A stretch of DNA of 64,000 nucleotides. Source: JAKAXS01 sp965279065 (lineage in GTDB: Bacteria > Pseudomonadota > Alphaproteobacteria > Rhizobiales > Hyphomicrobiaceae). The first letter of the stretch is position 1; each line of letters begins with the position of its first letter. A program made the translations under genes and the position numbers. Shown in pieces: positions 36,998-44,955 of the stretch. Below the pieces are notes generated by a model. It made no database searches. It was not told where the DNA came from and saw nothing but the letters and a program-made list of their open reading frames with translations. Location: contig OZ257134.1 in assembly GCA_965279065.1 (NCBI GenBank), positions 1,674,001 through 1,738,000 of the forward strand. Direction: 5' to 3'.

Positions 36998-37693
36998 CTA
37001 GCTGCCAATCCGGCCCAGGATCGCGGCACGCGTCTTCTGCAGGTCCACGGTCCATTCCGCGACGTTCGAAGCCACCAGGTTCGCCTCTGACTTCAGGATC
37101 ACGCCGTCGTCGAGAATGCGCAGGCCGTTGGCGCGCAGCGTCTCGCCTGTCGAGGTGATGTCGACGATCAGCTCGGCCGTCCCGGCTGCCGGCGTGCCCT
37201 CGGTCGCGCCGAGGCTTTCCACGATCAGGTAATTGCTGAGCCCCTTCGCGGCAAAGAACTGCCGCGTGATGTTGAGATACTTGGTGGCGACGCGCAGCGG
37301 CCGGCCATGCTCGCGGCGAAACGCAGCGGAAACCTCGTCCAGCTCGGCCATCGTCGTCACGTCGATCCAGCATGTGGGCACGGCAACGACGACGTCGGCG
37401 TGTCCGAAGCCAAGCTTGCGCTCCAGCTTGACGCGTGTGGCGGAGTCCGACATCTGCTCGCGAACTAAGTCTTCCCCGGTGATGCCGAGATGCACGCGCC
37501 CGTCCTTCAGATAGGCCGCAATCTCAGAGGCCGAGATGAAGGCGACTTCGACGTCCGGCAGTTCGGCGATCTCGCCGCGATAGCCGCGCGCATGTCCGCT
37601 CTTGCGCAATGTGAGGCCGGCGCGCGTGAAGAGATCGGAACACTGCTCCATCAAGCGGCCCTTCGACGGAACGGCGAGAATGAGCTTGCTCAC
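36998..37693 (-). CDS. hisG: ATP phosphoribosyltransferase, short form
   Basis: First step of histidine synthesis (ATP + PRPP). At 231 residues it is the short form, which lacks the C-terminal histidine-binding domain and works only with HisZ. Motifs include VPSKGRLME, GITGEDLV, ATKYLNITRQFF and VDITSTGETLRANGL. It overlaps the end of hisZ by 4 bases, matching the protein partnership. Last gene of hisS-hisZ-hisG. Confidence 0.95.
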   Translation of the reverse strand: MSKLILAVPSKGRLMEQCSDLFTRAGLTLRKSGHARGYRGEIAELPDVEVAFISASEIAAYLKDGRVHLGITGEDLVREQMSDSATRVKLERKLGFGHADVVVAVPTCWIDVTTMAELDEVSAAFRREHGRPLRVATKYLNITRQFFAAKGLSNYLIVESLGATEGTPAAGTAELIVDITSTGETLRANGLRILDDGVILKSEANLVASNVAEWTVDLQKTRAAILGRIGS

Positions 37694-38871
37694 AGCGCCC
37701 CTCCCCCGTTGATCGCCGCCAGCAAACGTTCGGTATGCACGGCGGCACCGACCGCAGGAACGTCACGCGGAGCACCAACGGCTTTCAAAAGGCGATCGTA
37801 ACGTCCTCCGCCGGCGACCGGACTGGCGCGGCCGAGCTTGGGCAGCACCACCTCGAACACGAAGCCGGTGTAGTATTCCAGGTTGCGGCCGAACTCGGCG
37901 GAGAACTCCGCGTCTGCAAGCTTGACACCGGCCGCCTCGAACAGCCGCATCCGCTCCCTGTAGGTCTCGACCGACTTTTGCATGTCCGGCCCGGCCTGCG
38001 CCGCCAGTGCCCCCAAAGCGTCTGCGGCTTTCAGCGCGGGCGTCCGCACCGAAACATACATCTCGATGAACTCGGCCGTGTCGGCCGGCAGCGGCGGCGC
38101 CTTGGCATCGGCCGCGAGCCACAACAGGCTCTCCGTGATCTCCGCCAGCGATCGCGATCCCGCAAGCTCGATCCCTTTGCCATCAAGATAGGCTGCCACC
38201 TGCGCCTGCGATGCCTCCCGGTCGTTCTCGTCGAGCGTGAGCACGAACGCCCGCCGCTCGGCATCGAGCCCGCTGCCCGTCCCTGCAACGAGGCGCTTCA
38301 GCTCGGCACGAAACGCCTCCGGTCGCCAGAATCGATGCACCAGCATTTGCCGCCAGCGCTCGGGCATATCCACCGATTTCAACAGCGCGCGAAACACGCC
38401 GAGATCGCCGAGGCGCAGCTGCGCGCCCTTGAGGCCGGCCGCCCGCAGCGACGACAGGATGAGGGCAACAGTTTCCGCGTCCGCTGCTTCACGGTCCACG
38501 TCGCCGAAGTTCTCGATGCCCGCCTGGCGGAACTCGCGCGGGTGCGTGCTGTCGCTGCCCATCGGCTGGAAGCGGAATGCCGCGCCGTTGTAGCAGTACT
38601 TGGCCGGCAACCGCGCGTCGGCGTCGCGTTCCAGATGCAGGCGGCACGCCGGCACCGTGAGATCCGGCCGCAGACACAGCTCGTCGCCGTCGGGATCGGT
38701 GAACACGTAGGTGCGCGCCCGCAGGCTTTCGCCGATTACGTCGAGGAAATACCGCGCCGGCTGGATGACGGCAGGCGACACGGCCTCATGCCCCGCCGCG
38801 ATGAACGCGGACATGAGCACCTGCGCCTGACGCTCCAGCGCGGCAAAAGCTTTGGCCGTCTCGGCTGCCAT
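37690..38871 (-). CDS. hisZ: ATP phosphoribosyltransferase regulatory subunit HisZ
   Basis: A catalytically inactive relative of histidyl-tRNA synthetase, 393 residues, that activates short HisG and carries the histidine feedback site. It keeps synthetase-like motifs (LRPDLTVPACRLHLE, REFRQAGIENFG, LEYYTGFVFEV, GGGRYDRLL) but not the tRNA-binding C-terminal domain. Its ATG follows the hisS TAG with no gap, and its 3' end overlaps hisG. It lies directly beside hisS, the gene it descends from. Confidence 0.94.
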   Translation of the reverse strand: MAAETAKAFAALERQAQVLMSAFIAAGHEAVSPAVIQPARYFLDVIGESLRARTYVFTDPDGDELCLRPDLTVPACRLHLERDADARLPAKYCYNGAAFRFQPMGSDSTHPREFRQAGIENFGDVDREAADAETVALILSSLRAAGLKGAQLRLGDLGVFRALLKSVDMPERWRQMLVHRFWRPEAFRAELKRLVAGTGSGLDAERRAFVLTLDENDREASQAQVAAYLDGKGIELAGSRSLAEITESLLWLAADAKAPPLPADTAEFIEMYVSVRTPALKAADALGALAAQAGPDMQKSVETYRERMRLFEAAGVKLADAEFSAEFGRNLEYYTGFVFEVVLPKLGRASPVAGGGRYDRLLKAVGAPRDVPAVGAAVHTERLLAAINGGGAL

Positions 38872-40404
38872 CTACGTGGCCCCGCCCTCGGACTGGCTAT
38901 GGCGCGCGAGAATTTCGCGAACGGCCTGCACCAAATCAGTCTGCGGGACCGAGACCTGAGCCGGCCGGGACGCTTTCCACTCGGCGTTGTCCTTGATCGC
39001 GGCTGCAGCCTTCGCGCCCTCAATCAAATCCTTGATGACGACCTGCGGCGGCTCGGCATTGCGCTCATCACCGCCCTGGATGATGACGCAGGGGCTGCCG
39101 CGCTTGTCGGCGTATTCGAGCTGGCGGCCGAACTTCTTCGGGTTGCCGAGATACATCTCCGCGCGGATACCGGCGTTGCGCAGTTCCTGCACGAGCGACT
39201 GGTAGCGCGGGATTTCCGCCTTATCCATGACGGTGACGACGACAGGGCCGGGCGTCAGCGCGGGCAACTTGCCGATCGCGGCGAGTGCCGCCTGCAAGCG
39301 CGACACGCCGATGGCGAAACCGGTCGCGGGCACCTTTTGGCCGAGGAAGCGTTCGATGAGGCCGTCGTAACGCCCGCCACCGCCGACGGCGCCGAAGCGC
39401 ACGAGCTGGCCGTCTTCGTTCTTCGTCTCCATCAGGAGCTCGGCTTCGAACACGGGACCGGTATAGTATTCGAGGCCGCGGACGACGGAGGAATCGATGC
39501 GGATCCGGTCCGCGCCATAGCCTGCGCTTTTGACAAGGCCGTTGATCGTATCGAGTTCAGAGAAGCCTTGCAGGTAGGTCTCATTCTTCTCGATAAGTTC
39601 ATTCCACTTATCGGACTGCTCCTTCGGTACCCCCGAGTAAAACTGAACATTCGTGAAGACAGCAATGATGTGTTCAGCGATCGAAGGATCTAGTTCAGCA
39701 CCCGCCGTGAAATCACCGCTGTCGTCTTTCCGACCTTTGCCAAGGAGCTGTCGAACACCTTCTTCCCCAAGACGATCAAACTTGTCGATGGCACGGAGTA
39801 CGGTCAGCCGCTTGCCCGCGTTCTCTTCACCGCTAAGGCCGATGGCCTCCATCACGCCGTCGATCACTTTGCGGTTGTTGACCTTGATCACGTACTGCCC
39901 GCGTTCGAAACCGAGCGCTTCCATCGTATCGGCCGCGAGCATGCACATCTCGGCATCGGCGGCGATGCTGTCGGTGCCGACCGTGTCGGCGTCGAACTGG
40001 GTAAACTGGCGGAAGCGGCCGGGGCCCGGCTTCTCGTTGCGGTAGACGCTGCCGGTCGCGTAGCGGCGGAACGGCAGCGGCAGATCCTGGTAATTCTCCG
40101 CCACGTAGCGGGCGAGCGGCGCTGTGAGGTCGTAGCGCAACGACACCCACTGCTCGTCCTCTTCCTGGAACGAGAACACGCCCGCATTCGGCCGCTCCTG
40201 GTCGGGTAGGAACTTGCCGAGTGCGTCGGTGTATTCGAAGGCCGGCGTCTCCAGCGGCTCGAAGCCATAGCGCTCATAGACCGCGCGGATCTTGTCAAGC
40301 ATCGCCAGGTTTTCGCGCAGCTCGGCCGGGCCGATGTCGCGCAGGCCCTTGGGCAAACGCGCCTTGGGACGCTTCGGGGCGCCGGCATTTTTCGTCTTGG
40401 ACAT
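38872..40404 (-). CDS. hisS: Histidyl-tRNA synthetase
   Basis: Attaches histidine to tRNA-His. 510 residues, longer than the about 425 of E. coli. Class II motifs are visible: PKGLRDIGP, RYDLTAPLARYV, YRNEKPGPGRFRQFTQFDAD, the histidine-binding RGLEYYTG, and GGGGRYDGLIERF; an anticodon-binding domain is at the C-terminus. Alphaproteobacteria of this lineage are known to have a distinct HisRS type that recognises a tRNA-His lacking the usual extra G; the length and RGLEYYTG fit that group. First gene of hisS-hisZ-hisG. Confidence 0.95.
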   Translation of the reverse strand: MSKTKNAGAPKRPKARLPKGLRDIGPAELRENLAMLDKIRAVYERYGFEPLETPAFEYTDALGKFLPDQERPNAGVFSFQEEDEQWVSLRYDLTAPLARYVAENYQDLPLPFRRYATGSVYRNEKPGPGRFRQFTQFDADTVGTDSIAADAEMCMLAADTMEALGFERGQYVIKVNNRKVIDGVMEAIGLSGEENAGKRLTVLRAIDKFDRLGEEGVRQLLGKGRKDDSGDFTAGAELDPSIAEHIIAVFTNVQFYSGVPKEQSDKWNELIEKNETYLQGFSELDTINGLVKSAGYGADRIRIDSSVVRGLEYYTGPVFEAELLMETKNEDGQLVRFGAVGGGGRYDGLIERFLGQKVPATGFAIGVSRLQAALAAIGKLPALTPGPVVVTVMDKAEIPRYQSLVQELRNAGIRAEMYLGNPKKFGRQLEYADKRGSPCVIIQGGDERNAEPPQVVIKDLIEGAKAAAAIKDNAEWKASRPAQVSVPQTDLVQAVREILARHSQSEGGAT

Positions 40405-40510
40405 GGGATCAACAGGTTGCAGGGCCGCCCGAAACGACGACCCTTAGGTTTGGCGGCGTTATATCCCGCCCCCGCAGCCCCGGTCGAGCCCTCTTCGTCG
40501 CAAACTGCCC

Positions 40511-40556
40511 TGCCCCTTCTCCCCGTTCTCACGGGGAGAAGGCTGGGATGAGGGGC
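40511..40556. repeat. Intergenic palindromic repeat (CCTTCTCCCC type)
   Basis: CCTTCTCCCCGT (40515-40526) pairs perfectly with ACGGGGAGAAGG (40531-40542) around loop TCTC, followed by CTGGGATGAGGGGC. Repeats with this core and the trailing GGGATGAGGGG are, from memory, scattered through intergenic DNA of many Proteobacteria. Here it lies between the start of hisS and the end of the Fae-family gene. Confidence 0.6.
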
Positions 40557-40598
40557 GGCCGCAGACCACAGTGCCAGATCCTGGAAAGGGTAGAGCGC

Positions 40599-41147
40599 TC
40601 AAATCTCGCCCTTCAGGCCGCGCTCGAAGTACTTGTGGATCACCTTCTCCTGGTTCTCCAACAGCCAGTCGATCGACGGCTCGTTGTTCATTGCCTTGGT
40701 GATGGCCTTCGCCGTGCCCTCACGGTGAATGTCGAACAGCTTGCGATGATCGAGATCCTTCACGTCGACGATCGACGGCGCCAGCCACACCGAACAGATG
40801 ATTCCGAGCTCGTTGGCCTTCGCCTTCGGGATCACGCCGGAGCGCACGCTATCGAGCACGCCCATCGCGATGGCATACTGCACGGTACCCATCAGGATGT
40901 TGGTGTACTTCTCGCTGACAGCCGTCACCTTGCTGACGCAGATCGTGGCCGGCCGCACCATCACGTCGGTGTTGAGCAGCGCCAGCACGCGCGTATGCCC
41001 AACGACCTGATCGCCGAGCAGCTTGGCGAACGCCGAACCGAACGGCCCGTCGAGTTCGCCAATGATCACCTCCGGCTCCGCCGCGGTACCCGGCGGACCG
41101 CCGGCAACCAGGGCCTCCCCCACGCGCATGATGATGCGATCGCTCAT
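40599..41147 (-). CDS. Formaldehyde-activating enzyme (Fae) homologue lacking the catalytic histidine
   Basis: A 182-residue Fae-family protein: VGEALV (9-14), then EPEVIIGELDGPFGSAFA, GHTRVLALLNTDVMVRPATI, AIAMGVLDSVRSGVIP and the ending region NNEPSIDWLLENQEKV. True Fae joins formaldehyde to tetrahydromethanopterin and uses His22 (AHIDLIIG in Methylorubrum). Here the aligned residue is Glu24 (AEPEVIIG) and no His occurs before residue 51, so ordinary Fae activity is doubtful. It is probably a Fae2/Fae3-like paralogue of unknown role. GGAGA lies 5 bases before the ATG. No other C1 gene is in the window. Confidence 0.85.
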   Translation of the reverse strand: MSDRIIMRVGEALVAGGPPGTAAEPEVIIGELDGPFGSAFAKLLGDQVVGHTRVLALLNTDVMVRPATICVSKVTAVSEKYTNILMGTVQYAIAMGVLDSVRSGVIPKAKANELGIICSVWLAPSIVDVKDLDHRKLFDIHREGTAKAITKAMNNEPSIDWLLENQEKVIHKYFERGLKGEI

Positions 41148-41299
41148 AGTCGTCTCCGTTTTGATTGATTGAATTGGGATGGCGCAGATTAGCCTACCCC
41201 GGAGCGATTTCGTAGCCCGCGCGTTGCGGTTTATTCCCGCTGCGACTCGCGGGGCGACAATGGTCCATGTTCATCGGCAAAGAGACAGGAGCGTTAACG

Positions 41300-41407
41300 A
41301 TGGCGGGTCAAAGTGATGCAACGGCTGCGGAGACACCAGGTCCGCAAGATTTTGCGCGGGCTGACGGAGCTGAGCCACAAGCACGACCTTGCGCCAGCCT
41401 CGCCTAG
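41300..41407 (+). CDS. Possible 35-residue peptide with a perfect ribosome site
   Basis: ATG 41300 is preceded by AGGAG (41287-41291) at exactly 8 bases. The frame gives 35 residues (starts MAGQSDATAAETPG, ends PCASLA) with no signal peptide. Another frame (ATG 41312) overlaps it and reads as a basic helix-like peptide of 46 residues. It lies in the 302-base gap between the Fae homologue and a secreted protein; nothing else is visible there. The ribosome site is the only real support. Confidence 0.3.
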   Translation: MAGQSDATAAETPGPQDFARADGAEPQARPCASLA

Positions 41408-41449
41408 GTTGCAGATTCACTTGGGGCCTGCTTCACGGATTTCTTCCGA

Positions 41450-42220
41450 CTAGCGCGTCGCACCTTCTCCGCGTGTGGTCGTGCGCTCGCACGTCGCCCG
41501 CCACTCGCTCTTGGTCATGTGCGTCGTCGGATCCCAGACCGACATGCAGTCCGTCATCGAGGCACCGTATGCCGCCCGCGACGGATCGCCGGATGAGCCG
41601 GTCTCGCCCGTACTGTTGCCCGTTGTCGATCCGGCCGGACGCCCGCCACCACTCGCAGTGCCGCCGGTTACGCCACCGGTCGGATCGGTGATGTTCGGCT
41701 GGCTCGTCTGATTGTTCTGCGGGAGCGAATTGCCCCCCGCACTACCGGTCGAATTCAGCTCGGACGAATTTTGCGGATTGGCACCCGGCTGCGTGGCCGT
41801 CGCCGAACCCGCAGGACCCGTCGTGCCCGCTGCCGTACCGGAACCCGTCGCCATACCGCCGCCCGGTGTCGTCGCCGCACCTGCACCCGCTCCGGTGCTG
41901 CCGTTCTGCAGCTGGCTGTTGTCGAGAGATGGAACCGGACGCTGGCCCGTCGATGTTGTCCCGCCCGTTCCTGCCGCACCGGTCACCGGATTGATGCTGC
42001 GCCCGGGACTGGTCGATCCGGCACTGGGCGAGCCGACCGAGGTACCGGCGGCCGTACCACCGGAGCGCGCGCCACTCGAACTTCCGGCTCCACCGGAGCT
42101 GGCGGCGCCACCGCTCGATCCGCCACCCGAGCCGCCACCACCAGATTGCGCCAGCGCAGGAGCAGCCGCCATGGCAAGCACTAACCCGGCAACACCGAGC
42201 TGCTTAGAAAAAGCCCACAT
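41450..42220 (-). CDS. Secreted Gly/Ser/Thr-rich low-complexity protein with a conserved C-terminal motif
   Basis: A 256-residue exported protein. ATG 42220 has GGGAGG 5 bases upstream; the signal peptide ends at PALA after about 24 residues. Residues 25 to about 215 are almost only Gly, Ser, Thr, Ala, Pro, Asn and Gln. The last about 35 residues are different: DCMSVWDPTTHMTKSEWRATC, with two cysteines. A similar DC-x-WD-xTHM-K-EW-xTC motif occurs, as I recall, in other short alphaproteobacterial secreted proteins, so it may be a small disulfide-bonded domain held on a flexible stalk. It follows amt on the same strand, 163 bases away. Confidence 0.7.
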   Translation of the reverse strand: MWAFSKQLGVAGLVLAMAAAPALAQSGGGGSGGGSSGGAASSGGAGSSSGARSGGTAAGTSVGSPSAGSTSPGRSINPVTGAAGTGGTTSTGQRPVPSLDNSQLQNGSTGAGAGAATTPGGGMATGSGTAAGTTGPAGSATATQPGANPQNSSELNSTGSAGGNSLPQNNQTSQPNITDPTGGVTGGTASGGGRPAGSTTGNSTGETGSSGDPSRAAYGASMTDCMSVWDPTTHMTKSEWRATCERTTTRGEGATR

Positions 42221-42383
42221 GCGAGCCTCCCATATCGATTGCTTGATCTTGCCTTCGAACGCGGCGGTACAGCCGTTGGTTCCCCCGGCCACCTGATCTC
42301 GGCATGGCAGGCTGATCGGCCAGGGCATTGGATTTGTTAGCGCTTAATCCTGGAGCGCTCAGGACAGTCCACGACCCTGACCG

Positions 42384-43847
42384 TCAGAAATAGTTGTAGC
42401 CGCGTTCACCATGCGACATGACGTCGAGACCTTCGCGCTCGTCATAGACCGGAACGCGCAGCCCGATGGTCCAGTCGATCAGCTTGTAGATGATCGCCGA
42501 ACCCAAACCCGACCATAGCAGCGTGATCCCCACACCCTTGGCCTGCGCCAGCATCTGCGTGGCCATGTCGTAACCAACCACGATTTGCCCCGGCTGCGAG
42601 ACGTAGTCGGCAACCCCCGTCCCCCCGAAATCGGGGTTGACCAGCAGCCCCGTACCCAACGCCCCGACAATGCCGGCGATGCAGTGCACGCCGAAAACGT
42701 CCAGACTGTCGTCGTATCCAAGCGCACCCTTGATGGTGGTGCAGAACGTGTAGCAGAACACGCTGGTGACGAAGCCGAGCACCAGGGCGCCACCGGGCGC
42801 CGCAAACCCGGAAGCCGGCGTCACCGCGACGAGACCGGCGATCGCCCCCGAGGTCGCACCCAGGATCGAAGGCCGCCGGCCCATGATGCTTTCCGTGATC
42901 AGCCAGCCCAGCGCTGCCGCAGCCGTTGCCGCGAACGTGTTGCCCATCGCCAGCGCCGCCGTGCCGTTCGCCTCGAGGTTCGAACCGCAATTGAAGCCGA
43001 ACCAGCCGACCCAGAGCAGGCAGGCCCCCACCACGCTGAGCGTCAGCGAATGCGGCGGCATCGGATCCCGGCCATAGCCCGATCGCGGCCGCAGCATGAT
43101 CGCCCCGACAAGACCGGCAATACCCGCGTTGATGTGGACCACCGTACCGCCGGCGAAGTCGATCGCCCCCAACTGATAGATCCACCCGCCATCGGCCAAC
43201 AGCCGGTTCAGTTCGGCCTGCGCCGAAATTTTGGCATCACCGGAGGCAGCAGCCACCGCTGCGGCCGCGTTGGACAGTGCGTCCGGTCCCGGCCAGTACC
43301 AGACCATGTGCGCGATGGGGCAATAGATGAACGTCAGCCACAGGGCCATGAACGTCATCACCGCCGGAAACTTGATGCGCTCGGCGAACGAGCCAACGAT
43401 AAGCGCCGGCGTGATAGCCGCGAACGTCATCTGGAAAAAGATGTAGGCGTACTCGGGCACCGTCACGCCGTGCGAGAACGTAGCGGCCTCCGAACCGGGT
43501 GTAACCCCGCTCAGAAAGAGGCGGCTGAAGCCACCGAACCACCTGCTATGCTCGCCGCCAGATGTGAACGCCAGGCTGTAGCCGTAGGCAATCCACAGCA
43601 CACATACGAGGCAGACCGTGGCGAAGACATGCATGAGGACCGACAGCACGTTCTTGGTGCGCACCAGTCCGGCGTAGAACAGCGCCAGTCCGGGAATGGT
43701 CATCAACAGCACAAGTACTGTGGAGATCAGCAGAAACCCCGTATCGCCCTTGTCCGGAGCAGCCATCGCCGGCGTGGACAATGCCACCACGCAGACGCCG
43801 ATACTCGCGGCGCGAAGCAACGGCGCGCAAGGTCGCCCTAGCGTCAT
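42384..43847 (-). CDS. amt: Ammonium transporter (Amt family)
   Basis: A trimeric channel for ammonium uptake, 487 residues with eleven expected membrane helices. A signal peptide-like segment ends PAMAAPDK. Family marks include LFYAGLVRTKNVLS, the pore histidines in GGTVVHINAG and FGVHCIAGIVG, and WVGWFGFNCGS. ATG 43847 is preferred over an upstream in-frame start because GAGG lies 5 bases before it and a sigma-54 element (43915-43930) puts the transcript start near 43905. The usual partner glnK is not adjacent. NtrC from this window is the likely activator. Confidence 0.94.
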   Translation of the reverse strand: MTLGRPCAPLLRAASIGVCVVALSTPAMAAPDKGDTGFLLISTVLVLLMTIPGLALFYAGLVRTKNVLSVLMHVFATVCLVCVLWIAYGYSLAFTSGGEHSRWFGGFSRLFLSGVTPGSEAATFSHGVTVPEYAYIFFQMTFAAITPALIVGSFAERIKFPAVMTFMALWLTFIYCPIAHMVWYWPGPDALSNAAAAVAAASGDAKISAQAELNRLLADGGWIYQLGAIDFAGGTVVHINAGIAGLVGAIMLRPRSGYGRDPMPPHSLTLSVVGACLLWVGWFGFNCGSNLEANGTAALAMGNTFAATAAAALGWLITESIMGRRPSILGATSGAIAGLVAVTPASGFAAPGGALVLGFVTSVFCYTFCTTIKGALGYDDSLDVFGVHCIAGIVGALGTGLLVNPDFGGTGVADYVSQPGQIVVGYDMATQMLAQAKGVGITLLWSGLGSAIIYKLIDWTIGLRVPVYDEREGLDVMSHGERGYNYF

Positions 43848-43914
43848 TCCATCCTCGTTGACTGCATCCCCACGCACGCCGCCCCGCCTGCCGGCGTGCA
43901 CCTATCGCCACGTC

Positions 43915-43930
43915 TGCATCATCCGTGCCG
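43915..43930 (-). promoter_or_regulatory. Likely sigma-54 (-24/-12) promoter of amt
   Basis: Read on the minus strand, CGGCACGGATGATGCA matches the consensus TGGCACG-N4-TTGCA at all but two positions, with the exact GG-N10-GC spacing. It lies 68 bases before the amt start codon, giving a leader of about 57 bases. Ammonium transporter genes are classical NtrC/sigma-54 targets. Confidence 0.6.
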
Positions 43931-43993
43931 ACCAGCCAATCACGCCGGATTGCTTGAATTCTCGCGGGCATCCGCCCAATCGCGGCCGCAAAC

Positions 43994-44032
43994 TGCCTCA
44001 ACGCGCGTCAGCGGCTGCTAACGATTGAGGCA
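43994..44032. promoter_or_regulatory. Inverted repeat TGCCTCAA-N23-TTGAGGCA upstream of amt
   Basis: Perfect 8-bp arms (43994-44001 and 44025-44032) lie 65-115 bases upstream of the sigma-54 element and after the tetR gene. They could be an activator site for amt or a hairpin ending the tetR transcript. Confidence 0.35.
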
Positions 44033-44082
44033 CATGTCGCGCACAGAAGATCTGGATTGATTGAAGCCGGCCGGAAGAACGT

Positions 44083-44730
44083 TCAGCGCCGCTCGGCCAC
44101 GGCTTTCCGCGGCGCATGCGCCAGCAGGTCACGCAACATTTTGACGACCCGTAGCGCCATCTGCTTGCCGCCGCACTGAATGCTGATGCGCGCCCCCTCG
44201 AACAACAGGAACACTTCGTCGGCCAGCATCTCGGGTTTTTTGTAGTGTGCCGCCTTGAACAGTTTCACGAGTTGATCCCGCTTGCGTGCCTTATAAGCCT
44301 CGATCACAGCACGCGCCGCATGGTGCGGCTGAAGCTCGACGGCGGCATTGGCAAGCGCACAGCCCCGCTCGAAACGATTGGTCACGACATCCTCGACGTG
44401 ATCGACCCATGCCGCCAGGCGCTTCTCCGGATGATTTGGGTTGGCCTGGCTGATCCGCTCCCAGACCGCATCGCCTTCGGCGGCAAGCTGGGCGCAATGC
44501 GCGACGATGAGTTCGTCCTTAGACTTGAAGTGGCGGTAGAGCGTCATCTTGTTTGTAAGCGCCGCTTCCGCGATCGCATCCACCCCCACGGGATGAATAC
44601 CATGTTGGTAAAAAAGCTCGCGCGCCGCGATGAGAATTCTCTCACGCGGCGGCAGATTCGCCAGCATCGCCGGGCTCACGGCCGCGGCTGCGTCAATCGT
44701 ACGGCTGATGCTGGTCGCTTTTGCGGTCAT
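44083..44730 (-). CDS. TetR family regulator of the adjacent efflux genes
   Basis: A 215-residue repressor. The N-terminal helix-turn-helix reads ILIAARELFYQHGIHPVGVD then IAEAALTNKMTLYRHFKSKD. The rest is the helical ligand-binding domain. It is divergent from the RND efflux genes at 44956, and the gap holds palindromes fitting TetR operators. It most likely represses itself and the pump until a toxic ligand binds. ATG 44730 is used; upstream in-frame codons would run into the operator. Confidence 0.9.
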   Translation of the reverse strand: MTAKATSISRTIDAAAAVSPAMLANLPPRERILIAARELFYQHGIHPVGVDAIAEAALTNKMTLYRHFKSKDELIVAHCAQLAAEGDAVWERISQANPNHPEKRLAAWVDHVEDVVTNRFERGCALANAAVELQPHHAARAVIEAYKARKRDQLVKLFKAAHYKKPEMLADEVFLLFEGARISIQCGGKQMALRVVKMLRDLLAHAPRKAVAERR

Positions 44731-44746
44731 TGCCACTTGACAGATG

Positions 44747-44800
44747 TTGTTACCGATCGGTACCAATGCACGGTGTTACCGGTCAGTAACGTGTAACACG
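44747..44800. promoter_or_regulatory. Operator region between tetR and RND efflux genes
   Basis: Site 1 (44747-44766) is a 20-base palindrome with a perfect core TACCGATCGGTA. Site 2 (44775-44790) has arms GTTAC/GTAAC. CGTGTAACACG (44790-44800) is a third, shorter palindrome. The centres of sites 1 and 2 are about 26 bases apart. Typical of TetR-controlled divergent promoters. Confidence 0.6.
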
Positions 44801-44955
44801 TCCCTTCTGCCGTTGTCACTGTCTTCGTCTCGCAGCGCAACGAGCAAATCACGACCTCGCAAGTTTGAGCCAAGGTTGGCGGTCTTCCGCTCCTTAAGGT
44901 CGCCTTAAGGCCGCTCAGCGAGACCGACACAACCGCTGTCAGCGCCGGAGGCACT

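Noticed and set aside
37735..39693. A 652-codon open frame on the plus strand opposite hisZ and hisS
   Set aside because: It spans two well-supported genes on the other strand and has the composition typical of antisense frames in GC-rich DNA.
42585..43841. A 418-codon open frame opposite amt
   Set aside because: Antisense to a complete ammonium transporter; Arg/Gln/His-rich with no hydrophobic or domain pattern.
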